Assembly: GCF_042186555.1 (NCBI RefSeq) | Contig: NC_133332.1 | Span: 235,152,515 to 235,216,514, forward strand | Direction: 5' to 3' | Source: Aquarana catesbeiana | Lineage: Eukaryota; Chordata; Amphibia; Anura; Ranidae | DNA: 64,000 nt | Shown here: positions 36,501 through 41,408 of the stretch, in pieces | Layout: each line of letters begins with the position of its first letter | Position numbering within the stretch: position 1 is the first letter of the stretch | Notes under the pieces: generated by a model | Told to the model about the DNA's origin: nothing | The model's input: only the letters and a program-made list of their open reading frames with translations | The model's database searches: none | Position numbers and translations under genes: made by a program

Positions 36501-39097
36501 TATGTACAATCAATCTGAGCTGGTTACAGCTCAGCCAAAAACTAAATTTACATTATAGCCCCATTTTTACGAACAGGGGGTTACACATGTATTAATCTTT
36601 GTTGGTTACATTAGATGTTGGGCATCATATGGGTTGGGGTCAATATTTTCCTTCCACTGCCATATCTACAAACCAACTCTGTATGGATCTAACTTTGTGT
36701 ACAGGGAGAATTATCTGGCTGAAACAGAAAAGGGCATTCCCCAACACCATGGTTGGAAATCTTTGCACTCTGCTGGCTGTTTTTTTTTTCTAAAAAATGG
36801 CATCACTGTATGGTTATTCAGCAATAAGTTACAATATTAGAAGAGAGATGAAGATACTTTTTGTTGCTTAATTGTTGGCCACTTTTGGCTAATATGTTGT
36901 ATTTGGCGAATATGTTAGGTGAGCACTTTAATATCTTTTAATGTATATCTGCAGGACGCATATAACTGTGTGGGTAGACCAATCCTATATCACATGAAAG
37001 CCATCTACCAATATTCTCCAGAAGGACCAGAAGATCTGACCTTTAACCAAGGCCACATCATTGACATTCTCTCAGAAGGTAATACAATTACGGTACATCT
37101 TTGCTCATTAATTAAGCCAAGTGGTATTGATGGATATTTCCCAATGTTGCTACTGTACAACATCCAGGAAAAGACTGAGAAACTTTGGCCTAGGCAGCAA
37201 ATAGAACCAGCCCTTTTATAATAGAGACGGATTTTTGTGGGCAAATTTAAAGTGGTTCTAAAGGCAGGTGGTTTTTTAATTCATGCATCTATGCATTAAG
37301 GTAAAAACCCCCCATACTTTCCTGAGGCCGATATCGATCCAGCTCTGTACACGAGAGCAGAATCACTGCTCTCTCTCACCGAACTGGCTCAGAGCAGTGG
37401 CAGGAGCCAGGAGCTGCCGTCAATTACAGTCAGGAGGGTGGGGCTGAGCCGCACTGTGTATTAATTGACACACAGAGCACGGCTCAGGAGCAAGCCTTCA
37501 AGAGTGCCCCTATAGCAAGCGGCTTGCTATGGGGCACTCAGCAGGGAGAGAAGCAATGAGCGGCAGCAGGGGACCCAAGAAGAGAAAGATTGGGGCTACT
37601 TTGTAGAAAACCACAAAAAAGTTAAGTAAACCATATGTTATTTAAAAAAAAAAACTACTTTTACGAATCACTTCAAAGTGTGCCATGATGTCACATTGAT
37701 TGATGGACATAGTGAAAGGTGGATGTTTCTACAGAACATGGCTTGATGAGACACCTTCTGACATCTTCCAACATCAGCTTCCTTTGCCACTCATTTGCAT
37801 GGTATCTCAAAGCCAAAAAGGACATTTGTGTTGGAAGACTTTCCTCTACCAAATGCTGTAGTTACAGGTCTGAATTGGGGGCAGGTAGCTATATTATGCC
37901 AGCAGCCATCACTCAAGGTCAGATTGCTGAAGTATCTCCACCCAGAGGCACCAGCCCAACATATCATATTTGTACTGGACCAGGGGCAAATAACCCTTAC
38001 CCCCCAGCCCAGTCTTCCCCTGACATACATGACATTGTCCTTCTGGTCTGTGCAGGACAGTGACTAGAATGCTTCCCTAACCTGCCAGCCTGCATTTGTG
38101 TTCTACCATATGTCACTAAAGGCATAGGAGTTGATTTACTAAAAGCAAAAAGGGAACTTTCTTTTAGGTTGGTGAATGAGCTGAAACTCAAATATGTATT
38201 TTAAAAAAAATTTTCTTGCACATGATCGAGTTAGCTTTTTAAGATAAATTATCATCACATTTGCTATAAGCAAAGTGAAAATATCCCTGCAAAGTGAACA
38301 CCCTTTTTGCCTTTAGTAAACCAACCCAACAATCCCTATTATGACCAGTGATATTATCATATATGGCTAACTTGTGCAAAATGCATGCTAAATGTTCTAA
38401 GGGAGTGAGTTTAGAGCAAGTTCGCAGTGGCCAGCTGTACTGCTCAGCATAGTAATTTGTTACATATCAGCTTTCAATTTCTACCATGAAATGACAGCTA
38501 AAATACAGTTGTTTGAGCTTTCTAGCTCCTCAAATCTGTCTTTAAAATTTACAGATAGGCACCTACCAACATAACCAAATCACATTTTTAGAGTGAAGAC
38601 GTGCATGTTTGTTACCATGAATAAAAAAAAAAAAAAAAAAAATTTCAAACTCCCTCATGTGCTCTTAAGCCTAGGCTTCCTAGATCACATGGTCTTTGAC
38701 TTCCAGGAGAATTATGGGTGTTGTACATTGATACAGCAGAAGGCCTATTGTTTTTAAACAGATAGGTCTTGTCTGGTGGTCTTGCAGTAAAATAGTTGGA
38801 TCAGAATTGTACAATTTTTGTGCAGCCCTATTCTGCAGGAAGCAGGGCCTACATATGTAATAAGCAATATACGTTCAATCTATATACTGTATAGGAACAA
38901 GGTTTTAAAAAATTAAACACATTGATATTATTTACATGAATATCATTTCTCTTACATGTACTATAAGTCACTGAAACCCTAGTCTAATCTTAATAATGTT
39001 CTTTTATCACCTGACAGTGAATGAGGAGTGGCTGGAAGGTCACTGCAATGGAAGAATCGGTATTTTCCCCAAGTGTTTTGCTACAAGACTTGAGTGA
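2399..39097 (+). CDS. NOXA1: NADPH oxidase activator 1 (NOXA1), 15 exons, 5' partial
   Basis: Fifteen exons joined in phase encode 486 residues and a TGA stop. NOXA1 is the p67phox-like cytosolic activator that works with NOXO1 and Rac to switch on NOX1-type superoxide production. Visible order (residues counted from the first visible exon): TPR repeats 1-110, activation segment about 147-166, central SH3 about 183-235, proline-rich linker 246-290, PB1-like domain about 341-419, C-terminal SH3 about 427-484. Signatures closer to NOXA1 than to NCF2 are AVGFFQR, EKALSD, IDYKQLGLR, GRPILYH and WLEGHCNGRIGIFPKCF. The tail-to-tail ENTPD8 neighbour supports this. Exons for the first ~70 residues (TPR1) lie upstream. 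The central SH3 is p67phox-like and absent from human NOXA1. The alternative, an NCF2 paralogue, is less likely. Splice junctions are inferred from gt/ag and reading phase, not from transcripts. Confidence 0.5.
2533..2686. mobile_element. hAT MITE
   Basis: It starts CAGGGGTAGGCA and ends TGCCTATCCCTG, and is flanked by an exact 8-bp duplication GTCTAGGT (2525-2532 and 2687-2694). The 154-bp non-coding element lies in a NOXA1 intron, 43 bp after the first visible exon. Confidence 0.5.
3187..3354. repeat. Fold-back MITE, TTTACTAAAACTGGAG family
   Basis: Inverted termini TTGATTTACTAAAACTGGAG and its complement near 3335-3354, with the interior motif AGCTGATTGGTTTCTATGCA. Related copies are at 6791-6850 (fragment), 16333-16464 and 38127-38330, all in NOXA1 introns or flank. 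Confidence 0.5.
3355..5133. other. NOXA1 intron, no recognised element
   Basis: AT-rich intron sequence. A weak inverted repeat surrounds 4290-4600 (GGGGTTAATACAGTTAAG near 4293 and its complement near 4575), probably an old fold-back element. No exon or transposase remnant is seen. Confidence 0.5.
5134..5242 (+). CDS. NOXA1: NOXA1 exon, TPR segment
   Basis: Acceptor ctcggcag, donor GAG/gtaaga. It completes the Arg codon and reads YEKALSDCHLALTQLR, then IDYKQLGLRHLLFNWE. This corresponds to the TPR region that in p67phox forms the Rac-binding surface (family knowledge). It ends in phase 0. Confidence 0.5.
5243..6218. other. NOXA1 intron, nothing recognised
   Basis: Non-coding intron between two TPR exons. 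No TIR, tandem array or coding remnant was found. Short ORFs at 5898-6275 lack homology I recognise. Confidence 0.5.
6219..6356 (+). CDS. NOXA1: NOXA1 exon, last TPR
   Basis: Acceptor ctgtacag, donor CAG/gtgaac; 46 whole codons. It reads ILYNTAVVLCHMGQWDSAQE and ends ALLESALDHVQ, the last TPR helices, closely resembling the LHNVASAQCQLGLW and SALDQVQ stretches of human NOXA1. Confidence 0.5.
6877..6950. mobile_element. Tc1-like terminal fragment
   Basis: One isolated copy of the outer terminal repeat (AGTATCTCACAAAAGTGAGT and on to TGTAAATGTTTTATTATATC) of the same family as 7085-8695. No matching right end, so it is a truncated relic. Confidence 0.5.
7085..8695 (-). mobile_element. Tc1/mariner element, IR/DR type, copy 1
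   Basis: Termini CAGTATCTCACAAAA and its complement, flanked by TA (7083-7084 and 8696-8697). An inner copy of AAAGTGAGTACACC lies about 190 bp inside each end, giving the IR/DR arrangement. The minus strand carries transposase remnants such as DWPSMSPDLNPIKHLWGILK (7329-7583), but the reading frame is broken in several places, so it is a pseudogene. Confidence 0.5.
7329..8330 (-). pseudogene. Tc1 transposase remnant, copy 1
   Basis: The C-terminal third is readable (MSPDLNPIKHLW to MPKRVKAVLENNGSHTKY). It includes the SPDLNP motif around the third catalytic position of Tc1 DDE transposases. Upstream sequence up to the ATG-equivalent near 8330 is recognisable at DNA level by comparison with 27842-28850 but is interrupted by stops and frameshifts. 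Confidence 0.5.
8989..9374. mobile_element. Harbinger MITE
   Basis: The TIRs begin TGTTGTGTACACACGGGCGG (left) and TGCAGTGTGCACATGGGCGG (right, read inward); the TSD is an exact TTA (8986-8988 and 9375-9377). It is 386 bp and non-coding. Ends and GTCCGAC-type subterminal motifs resemble the autonomous Harbinger elements at 1-1932 and 61215-64000, so it is a plausible non-autonomous partner. Confidence 0.5.
9375..10084. other. NOXA1 intron, degraded repeat
   Basis: From about 9462 (CTTAAAGTCTCTTTAAAGCTG) to about 9945 the sequence resembles the common frog AAAGTGG-type MITEs, but no clear second end or TSD is seen. No coding potential. Confidence 0.5.
10085..10192 (+). CDS. NOXA1: NOXA1 exon, TPR to activation-domain linker
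   Basis: Acceptor ttacacag, donor AAG/gtgatc; 36 whole codons. It contains PETELFRPRKQEVEQLK and DFLGKPK. The LFRP and FLGK motifs are shared by NOXA1 and p67phox just before the activation domain. Confidence 0.5.
10498..10557 (+). CDS. NOXA1: NOXA1 exon, activation domain
   Basis: Acceptor ttgtttag, donor CAG/gtcagt; 20 codons reading VISSVVPNDQYSGFEPLRPQ. It matches the activation-domain core of p67phox and NOXA1 (SVV, then GF.PL.PQ), the segment that promotes electron transfer in the NOX flavocytochrome. Confidence 0.5.
10558..11416. other. NOXA1 intron, AAAGTGG-type repeat fragments
   Basis: CCTTAAAGTGGAACTTTGG at about 10591 and CCTTAAAGTGGATGTAAACC at about 11036 are ends of short interspersed fold-back repeats. 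Boundaries are unclear. Confidence 0.5.
11419..13102. mobile_element. pogo/Tigger-like MITE hosting a piggyBac MITE
   Basis: Left end CAGTAAAACCTTGGTTTGAG and right end ...GGATTACAAGCATCCTG, flanked by TA (11417-11418 and 13103-13104). The interior is an inverted repeat: 11537-11586 (GAGTATAAAAGACAAGAGAG) pairs with 12836-12885, and 12575-12645 pairs with 12760-12832. The TTAA element 11591-12570 sits inside. Superfamily assignment rests on the TIR start and TA target only. Confidence 0.5.
11591..12570. mobile_element. piggyBac-type non-autonomous element A
   Basis: TTAA at 11587-11590 and 12571-12574. Termini are CCACTTGCCGACC and ...GGGACTGAAGTGG, shared with the autonomous piggyBac at 50688-59008. 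The right 400 bp (AACTTTTGCGCAAACCAAT, TTGTGGGAAAAAAAGGACG) closely matches 58620-59008. 980 bp, no transposase. Confidence 0.5.
13234..14216. mobile_element. piggyBac-type non-autonomous element B (inverted relative to A)
   Basis: TTAA at 13230-13233 and 14217-14220; 983 bp. Its left part contains the complement of the element A right part (for example TTGGTTTGCGCAAAAGTTAT at about 13597), so the two copies are in opposite orientation 0.66 kb apart. The 13.9-14.2 kb end is GC-rich, with CATATGACGTCCTCC-type hairpins. Confidence 0.5.
14478..14808. mobile_element. hAT MITE with GACTAAAAC subrepeats
   Basis: Ends CAGTGTTAAATTAGTC and GACTAAAATTAACACTG; exact 8-bp TSD TTTCTTAG (14470-14477 and 14809-14816). 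The 331-bp interior is a degenerate series of GACTAAAAC / TTTTAGTC words in both orientations. Confidence 0.5.
14817..16332. other. NOXA1 intron, simple and fold-back repeats
   Basis: It holds a T-tract (about 14863-14880), a C-tract (about 14933-14944) and a fold-back element at 15458-15830, listed separately. No coding exon is seen. Confidence 0.5.
15458..15830. repeat. Fold-back element
   Basis: GTATGGCAAACTTTACG at the left and CCGTAAAAATTGCCATAC at the right are inverted, as are CCAACTTGGACCAATGTAA and GTTCAAGTTGGACCAATAT (near 15489 and 15791) and GGGATCCCTGTGGAAGCTG with CAGCTTCCATAGGGATCCC. It is a MITE-like palindrome without a clear TSD. Confidence 0.5.
16333..16464. repeat. Fold-back MITE, TTTACTAAAAC family, second copy
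   Basis: GATTTACTGAAAT at the left and TTTTAGTAAATC at the right, with the shared interior motif AGCTGATTGGTTACTATGCA. It lies in the same NOXA1 intron as the short linker exon. Confidence 0.5.
16897..16934 (+). CDS. NOXA1: NOXA1 short linker exon
   Basis: Acceptor cccttacag, donor CA/gtgagt; 38 bp reading KPGFYEPCQGAI plus two bases. It was chosen because it joins the activation exon and the SH3 exon in phase with consensus splice sites. It is short, so its boundaries are slightly less secure. Confidence 0.5.
17281..17640. repeat. Degenerate minisatellite
   Basis: Repeats of a roughly 25-bp motif of the type GGGGATCTATTGTTGCTGGG, with many substitutions. It lies in a NOXA1 intron. An ORF through it (17179-17643) is an artefact of the repeat. 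Confidence 0.5.
17669..18056. mobile_element. GC-rich TTA-type MITE, copy 1
   Basis: Starts ACCCCTTTCACACTGCC and ends CTCGGTGTGAAAGCC. The interior is a long fold-back rich in AGCGGCGCT / AGCGCTG words. Same family as 23467-23853, 29509-29894, 50094-50368, 59207-59636 and 60564-60905. The right end is decayed here. Confidence 0.5.
18461..19411. repeat. Fold-back element interrupted by a hAT insertion
   Basis: Arms 18461-18600 and 19276-19411 are complementary (ACACAGGTATAGAATACCTC pairs with ...TCTATACCTGTGT; GCAAGATCAAGACT pairs with AGTCTTGATCTTGC). The hAT copy 18722-19269 sits in the loop with its own TSD. Confidence 0.5.
18722..19269. mobile_element. hAT non-autonomous element
   Basis: Exact 8-bp TSD GTGTCAAG (18714-18721 and 19270-19277). 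Ends CAGTGGCAGC and GGGCCCCCGCTG, so the TIR similarity is short (CAG(T/C)GG). 548 bp, GC-rich, non-coding. Confidence 0.5.
19743..20885. mobile_element. piggyBac-type non-autonomous element C
   Basis: The right end TTAAGTAG is followed by TTAA (20886-20889); the left end GCCACTTAGC is preceded by a decayed TTTAG. Internal motifs (CATGTGAGGTATCGCTGTGA, GTAAGACCGCTGCGCAAATA, ATAATGTTTGGGGGTTC) match 55.8-56.28 kb of the large piggyBac element. Confidence 0.5.
20922..21106. mobile_element. hAT MITE next to NOXA1 SH3 exon
   Basis: TIR CAGTGTTTCTCAACTCCAGT and its exact complement at the right; exact 8-bp TSD GCTTAGGG (20914-20921 and 21107-21114). 185 bp. It ends 61 bp before the central SH3 exon, within the likely branch-point zone. 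Confidence 0.5.
21168..21306 (+). CDS. NOXA1: NOXA1 exon, central SH3 (first part)
   Basis: Acceptor ccccaacag, donor CAA/gtaagt. It reads HRVLVHYYPENSGEVTVKAN, then IVYILNKDGDWATAIHDGQ. It aligns with the central SH3 of p67phox (HRVLF.F.PE, I.VLKKG..NWAT...NGQK). Human NOXA1 has no such domain. A hAT MITE ends 61 bp upstream of the exon. Confidence 0.5.
21923..21982 (+). CDS. NOXA1: NOXA1 exon, central SH3 (end)
   Basis: Acceptor tctcttacag, donor ACG/gtaatt; 20 codons reading KILIPTNFLEPINAPKADMT. P.NFLEP is the last strand of the SH3 fold, matching VPCNYLEP of p67phox. Confidence 0.5.
21983..23466. other. NOXA1 intron, nothing firmly recognised
   Basis: AT-rich intron. A CAACACGTTTCGACCAAATA motif near 22717 is the kind of sequence found in amphibian interspersed repeats, but I can delimit no element. 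No exon-like stretch. Confidence 0.5.
23467..23853. mobile_element. GC-rich TTA-type MITE, copy 2
   Basis: GACCCCTTTCACACTG and CAGTGTGAAAGGGGTC are exact inverted ends, flanked by TTA (23464-23466 and 23854-23856). 387 bp. The interior carries AGCGCTAAAA / AGCGGCGC hairpin words. Confidence 0.5.
24372..26090. repeat. Minisatellite, AGTGTAGTATAGTGG units
   Basis: About 1.7 kb of tandem words built from GTAGTATAGTGG, followed by ACAGT or TCAGT. Basic unit is 16-17 bp, with higher-order blocks where GTGTA is duplicated. Confined within the hAT termini. Confidence 0.5.
26107..26365. mobile_element. GAGCCGGTTCACA MITE nested in hAT
   Basis: AGAGCCGGTTCACA at the left, TGTGAACCGGCTCT at the right. 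The interior has several perfect hairpins (CAGGTCGCCT/AGGCGACCTG; GTCAGGCG/CGCCTGAC). It lies between the minisatellite and the right end of the hAT element. TSD not certain. Confidence 0.5.
26459..27283. other. NOXA1 intron, nothing recognised
   Basis: AT-rich non-coding sequence between the hAT element and the proline-rich exon. No TIR, array or coding remnant detected. Confidence 0.5.
27284..27353 (+). CDS. NOXA1: NOXA1 exon, proline-rich linker
   Basis: Acceptor ttttgatag, donor ACGG/gtaagc. It encodes IPLPPTKMPPTRPNVKPT, with several PxxP cores. It lies between the central SH3 and the PB1-like domain, where p67phox also has a proline-rich stretch. Confidence 0.5.
27436..27500 (+). CDS. 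NOXA1: NOXA1 exon, linker
   Basis: Acceptor tctccag, donor GAG/gtacta; 65 bp reading NPSLDLDVPKRPARDLPEQKE. It is low-complexity and poorly conserved, and was chosen by phase and splice signals between firm exons. A (TA)n tract and a Tc1 element start about 45 bp downstream. Confidence 0.5.
27546..27596. repeat. (TA)n microsatellite, left part
   Basis: About 50 bp of TA directly abutting the left end of the Tc1 element at 27597. A second (TA)n tract lies at 29241-29280 on the other side, so the Tc1 most likely inserted into one microsatellite. Confidence 0.5.
27597..29225 (-). mobile_element. Tc1/mariner element, IR/DR type, copy 2
   Basis: Ends CAGTATCTCACAAAAGTGAG and its complement (to 29225). 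Inner direct copies of AAAGTGAGTACACCCCTAAG near 27794 and its complement near 29010 give the IR/DR layout. Same family as 7085-8695. It inserted in a TA microsatellite; the left TA is intact, the right TA has become TG. The transposase is on the minus strand, mostly readable but frameshifted. Confidence 0.5.
27842..28857 (-). pseudogene. Tc1 transposase, broken
   Basis: The 3' part is open from 28267 to 27842 and carries FQHDNDPKHT (second catalytic Asp) and SPDLNPIKHLWRILK (third position), ending NNGGHTKY. The N-terminal part is open at 28460-28687 in another frame (HTH region, TKRRTRHQIGLHGCRP). A stop after the frameshift near 28268 separates the parts, so it is inactive. Confidence 0.5.
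29241..29280. repeat. (TA)n microsatellite, right part
   Basis: About 40 bp of TA between the right end of the Tc1 element and the start of the SINE at 29281. Confidence 0.5.
29281..30010 (+). mobile_element. tRNA-derived SINE split by a MITE
   Basis: The head has a Pol III A box TGGCTAAGTGGTTAACGC (29293-29310) and a B box GGTTCGAAC (29337-29345). The body contains GTTTCCTCCGGGTACTCCGG and CCAAAGACATGCTGGTAGGT. The tail TTGTAAGCTCCTTGAGGGCA to CACTATATAAGTACC lies at 29909-29993. The 29509-29894 MITE separates body and tail. It resembles the widespread vertebrate GGCAGCACAGTGGC-type SINE. Confidence 0.5.
29509..29894. mobile_element. GC-rich TTA-type MITE, copy 3
   Basis: GGCCCCTTTCACACTGGGGC at the left, GCCCCAGTGTGAAAGGGGTG at the right. 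TTA precedes it (29506-29508) and TAA follows, so the TSD is imperfect. It inserted between body and tail of the SINE. Confidence 0.5.
30011..30699. other. NOXA1 intron with (AT)n microsatellite
   Basis: Non-coding. It holds (AT)n from about 30519 to 30567 followed by a T-tract. No exon seen. Confidence 0.5.
30708..30855. mobile_element. hAT MITE
   Basis: Ends CAGGGATCTCCAAACTA and TAGTTTGGAGACCCCTG; exact 8-bp TSD CTCTAGAG (30700-30707 and 30856-30863). 148 bp. The interior GATGGGAATTGTAGTTCCTG pairs with CATGAGGCATTGTAG-type sequence on the opposite arm. Confidence 0.5.
31288..31389 (+). CDS. NOXA1: NOXA1 exon, linker before PB1
   Basis: Acceptor tttatacag, donor GTG/gtaagt; 34 codons, rich in K, E and Q, containing KVEMVVNLQSVPQTKQEVTV. 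No domain is recognised. It joins in phase to both neighbours. Confidence 0.5.
31568..31987. repeat. TTTAAAGTGACACTAAAC fold-back MITE
   Basis: TTTAAAGTGACACTAAAC at 31568 and its near complement TTTAGTGTCACTTTAAAG at the right. About 420 bp, non-coding, in the intron before the PB1 exon. Related to the AAAGTGG repeats at 10.6 and 37.2 kb. Confidence 0.5.
32270..32422. repeat. Polypyrimidine microsatellite
   Basis: (CTTTCC)n followed by (TCTTC)n, about 150 bp of pure pyrimidine on the plus strand. Overlapping KREEK-rich or FPFPF-rich ORFs are low-complexity artefacts. Confidence 0.5.
33359..33543 (+). CDS. NOXA1: NOXA1 exon, PB1-like domain (first part)
   Basis: Acceptor tttctccag after a pyrimidine tract, donor AG/gtacaa. 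It reads ITLQVHTEFTVNLSVRKDIT, then ELQHHLRQKLKQHG. This is the PB1 start, aligning with LKVHYKYTVVMK of p67phox. The basic residue p67phox uses to bind p40phox (Lys355) appears to be Gln here, consistent with NOXA1 not binding p40phox; this is an alignment by eye. Confidence 0.5.
33544..34636. other. NOXA1 intron, no clear element
   Basis: Non-coding. Near 34528 GGTCCCTTTCACACTGGCGCC is one end of the GC-rich TTA-type MITE family, but no second end follows. Nothing else recognised. Confidence 0.5.
34637..35276. repeat. Palindromic ~200-bp tandem repeat ending in an ACTCGAGTATAAGCCGAG terminus
   Basis: The core palindrome GGTTCGGAAAATGTCAAGCA ... TTTTCCGAACC occurs near 34770 and 34970 (period about 200 bp), alternating with GGCCACTTGGTGCTAGGAA and its complement. 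The array ends in CTCGAGTATAAGCCGAGG and ACTCGAGTATATACGGTA, the terminus also found at 46948-47898. Confidence 0.5.
35443..35542 (+). CDS. NOXA1: NOXA1 exon, PB1-like domain (end)
   Basis: Acceptor agttacag, donor AAG/gtaact. It completes an Arg codon and reads DSEEKQVTPVKGDADLKRMW, then QKKLILCCK, the final strand of the PB1 fold. A probable solo LTR begins 22 bp after the exon. Confidence 0.5.
35564..36585. mobile_element. Probable solo LTR
   Basis: Starts TGTAGCACCCCCCTGGG and ends CAGGGGGTTACA (TG...CA), flanked by a 4-bp duplication CATG (35560-35563 and 36586-36589). It contains AATAAAGCAC near 36293 and AATAAATACC near 36327 as possible polyadenylation signals. Three ~50-bp units with CTCTCTCACAGACTTAGCAG lie at 35840-35970. 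No gag or pol. A simple fold-back element is an alternative. Confidence 0.5.
36955..37078 (+). CDS. NOXA1: NOXA1 exon, C-terminal SH3 (first part)
   Basis: Acceptor tatctgcag, donor GAAG/gtaata. It reads GRPILYHMKAIYQYSPEGPE, then DLTFNQGHIIDILSE. AIYQY is the ALYDY motif and EDLTFNQG the RT-loop/diverging turn. In NOXA1 this SH3 binds the proline-rich tail of NOXO1 (family knowledge). Confidence 0.5.
37246..37680. repeat. AAAGTGG-type repeat
   Basis: Begins TTTAAAGTGGTTCTAAAGGC, with ATGCATTAAGGTAAAAACCCC, and ends near ACGAATCACTTCAAAGTG. Similar interior sequences occur at 49683-50090. An abundant amphibian-type interspersed repeat; class uncertain. Confidence 0.5.
37681..39017. other. 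NOXA1 last intron
   Basis: Holds the fold-back MITE 38127-38330 and a poly-A tract near 38623-38642. Overlapping ORFs at 37719-38067 have no recognisable domain. No further exon found between the two C-terminal SH3 exons. Confidence 0.5.
38127..38330. repeat. Fold-back MITE, TTTACTAAAA family, diverged copy
   Basis: GTTGATTTACTAAAAGCAAA at the left, TTTGCCTTTAGTAAACCAAC at the right. The interior differs from the 3187 and 16333 copies. Confidence 0.5.
39018..39097 (+). CDS. NOXA1: NOXA1 terminal coding exon
   Basis: Acceptor cacctgacag. It reads VNEEWLEGHCNGRIGIFPKC, then FATRLE and TGA at 39095-39097. It is nearly identical to WLEGHCDGRIGIFPKCF of human NOXA1 and supplies the conserved SH3 Trp and the GIFP strand. 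The protein stops soon after the SH3, without the longer human tail. Confidence 0.5.
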
Positions 39098-40080
39098 GAC
39101 CTAAAAAAAAGGAAAGTTTATGTTGCATCTGAACTTTCTAATCAGCCAATAGGAAGAGTTGGCACAGTTCTGAGTTTACAATCACAAAATATTGTACATC
39201 ATGATGCCCTTATATTTTCCTATTGATTCTGAAAAACGTCAAGCGGACCAAGAATTCAGCTAATCCCCTGTCATTCAGGATTTCAAAAAGACATCTGCAT
39301 TGATACCTGTGATGTGAATTGAAATATCTAATGCAAATGCAACATTCAAACTGTCAAACAACTTTCATGAACAGGCATGAATTTTGGTGTACAAAAGGCC
39401 TGTCCTAGATGTTCAGGGCCCTAACCAGGGTCCACACAGCTGCTATGCAAGAACATCATGCCTCTTTGCTGTGAAAGTGCCAATATGAGTGATGTAAGCA
39501 GTGATACCATGACATCATTAATCAAGACATTTGGAAGCACAATTTGAAATTAATCGGTCAGCACATCTGAAGACATGTCAGTTTTTTAGTTCATGGGAAC
39601 AACAAAATAGATGGAGTTTATTTCACCCACTTTACAACTGAACTACTTAACTGTTGCTTGCATTTAATTCCTAACATTATATTTATTTTTGTTTCTGCTT
39701 TTACCATTTTTTTCCTCCGCTGTACATAAAATATATATATATTTATTAATTCACCAAAGCACAATACCTGTAAATGGCTAATGCACTATTACATAAATGT
39801 AAACTATAAATATGGTCTCCAAATTTGACTCTTATTGATGAATGTTCCCAGCTCCTGGTCACATTTAGCGATATTTATACGGGCTGCATAGCCTGCTCTT
39901 TTGGTTGTGTATGCTCTGTATTATTAGTTGTGTTCTGTAATGCCCAGCTTTACTTGCTCATATGGAGCTGTCATATATTATATTGTGGGATTACTTGAAC
40001 GCTAAATAAGGAATTTATTTAAAAAAAAATTCTTAATGCAAATCCAGCCCTAATCGTGAAAAATGGATGGTATAAAATCA
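39098..40080 (+). other. NOXA1 3' flank, probable 3' UTR
   Basis: AT-rich non-coding sequence directly after the stop, with no repeat I recognise until 40088. I did not find an unambiguous AATAAA close to a clear end; AT-rich variants occur near 39726-39735 and 40003-40009. Its status as 3' UTR is inferred from position. Confidence 0.5.
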
Positions 40081-40087
40081 TATGTCT

Positions 40088-40353
40088 GAGGCAGGGTTCA
40101 CACCATTGCGAATTGGATGCTGGATCCCCACATCCAATTCGCAATAGCAAGAGATTTTTACTCTATGGAGCCGGTTCACATATCCCTGCAGCAGGTCCGG
40201 TGTGTTTTGCAGAAAAACCCTGTGCGTCTTTTGGTCCATTTTAGGTGCGAATTCAGCCCAAAATTTGTGCTAAAATCGGACCTGGAAAGGTGAACCAGCA
40301 CGCACCAGACCCCTGCTGTGAGCCGCATGCAGCTCATATGTGAACCGAGCCTA
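40088..40353. mobile_element. GGTTCACA-type MITE
   Basis: AGGCAGGGTTCACACC at the left, ATGTGAACCGAGCCT at the right, with the interior hairpin GCGAATTGGATG / CATCCAATTCGC. Same terminal style as 26107, 40753 and 48788. TSD not clear. Confidence 0.5.
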
Positions 40354-40752
40354 AGGGTTTTTGTTTATCCGAGTCATTGGAATAACTAAGTCACATTCAA
40401 TCAGACTTCTAATGCTTTAGGCTTTTTACCACACTTCCTAGTGGCTTTCAGTTCACACAATTGTCAGGATATACCCCAACGTTTACAGTTGTGTTCAAAA
40501 TAATATCAGTCCAACATCACTAACCAGACCAATCACTGTTTTGGTATAAATTATAGTTCTATGTGACAAATAATTTACTAGTAGGTGTAGTAGATTAATG
40601 GAAAACCAACAGACCCAATAGTCATGACATGCATCCTGCTGATTCTGTGTAATTGAATCATTAATGGAAAGGGGCGTCTTCAAAATAATAGCAGTGTGCA
40701 GTTCAATTAGTGAGGTCATTCAGTCTGTGAAAAAACAGGCGGCCCTTATTTA

Positions 40753-40970
40753 GGCCTGATTTACACGTATGCAGGTTGCAGGTGCATTTTGCATCTTTCA
40801 ATAAATGTTTTTTATTCATTGAAGTCTATGGAACCAAAAACCAGAAAAAAGTTCCTGGCCCTTTCCATAAAATGCACAGATGTGAACTACATCCATAGGA
40901 AAACATGTTAAATGGACTGTAGTGTGTTTCTGAAAACGCACTAAAAAATGCATAGGTGTGAACCAGGCCT
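40753..40970. mobile_element. TTA-type MITE nested in Tc1-like element
   Basis: GGCCTGATTTACACG and TAGGTGTGAACCAGGCCT are the ends; TSD TTA (40750-40752 and 40971-40973). 218 bp. Confidence 0.5.
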
Positions 40971-41408
40971 TTAGGACGAAGGCAGCAAATGTACATGCTG
41001 GGTATAGTGCATTTCTCGCTGAAAATCTGAGTCGTTCCAGATATTGTTCAGAAGAACAGCATGCTTTGATTAAAAAGTTAATTAGAGAGGGGAAAATATA
41101 TAAAGAAGTACCGAAACTCATAGGCTGCTCAGCTAAAATTATCTCAAATGCTTTAAAATGGCAACCAAAACCAGAAAGACATGAAAGAAACTGGAAAACT
41201 ACCATTTGAATGGATCGGAGAATAGCCAAAATGGTAAAAACTCAGCCAATGATCAGCTCCAGGCAGGGATGGACTGGCCATCGGGACTACCGGTAGATTC
41301 CCGGTGGGCCGATGGCTCAGTGTGGCCAGTTTCAGCCGCATCTGAGGTGTGTGGTGATCTACCCGTCAACCGCCGACAGCTGTCGTCTGACGGGTAGATC
41401 GAGATTAA

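Noticed and set aside
37719..38067. Overlapping 114- and 90-codon ORFs in the last NOXA1 intron
   Set aside because: No homology, conflicting frames, and no splice sites linking them in phase to the SH3 exons.
2399..39097. Gene identity NCF2 (p67phox)
   Set aside because: The central SH3 is p67phox-like, but the TPR, GRPILYH and C-terminal SH3 sequences match NOXA1 better, the PB1 lacks the p40phox-binding Lys, and the neighbour is an NTPDase as for NOXA1.
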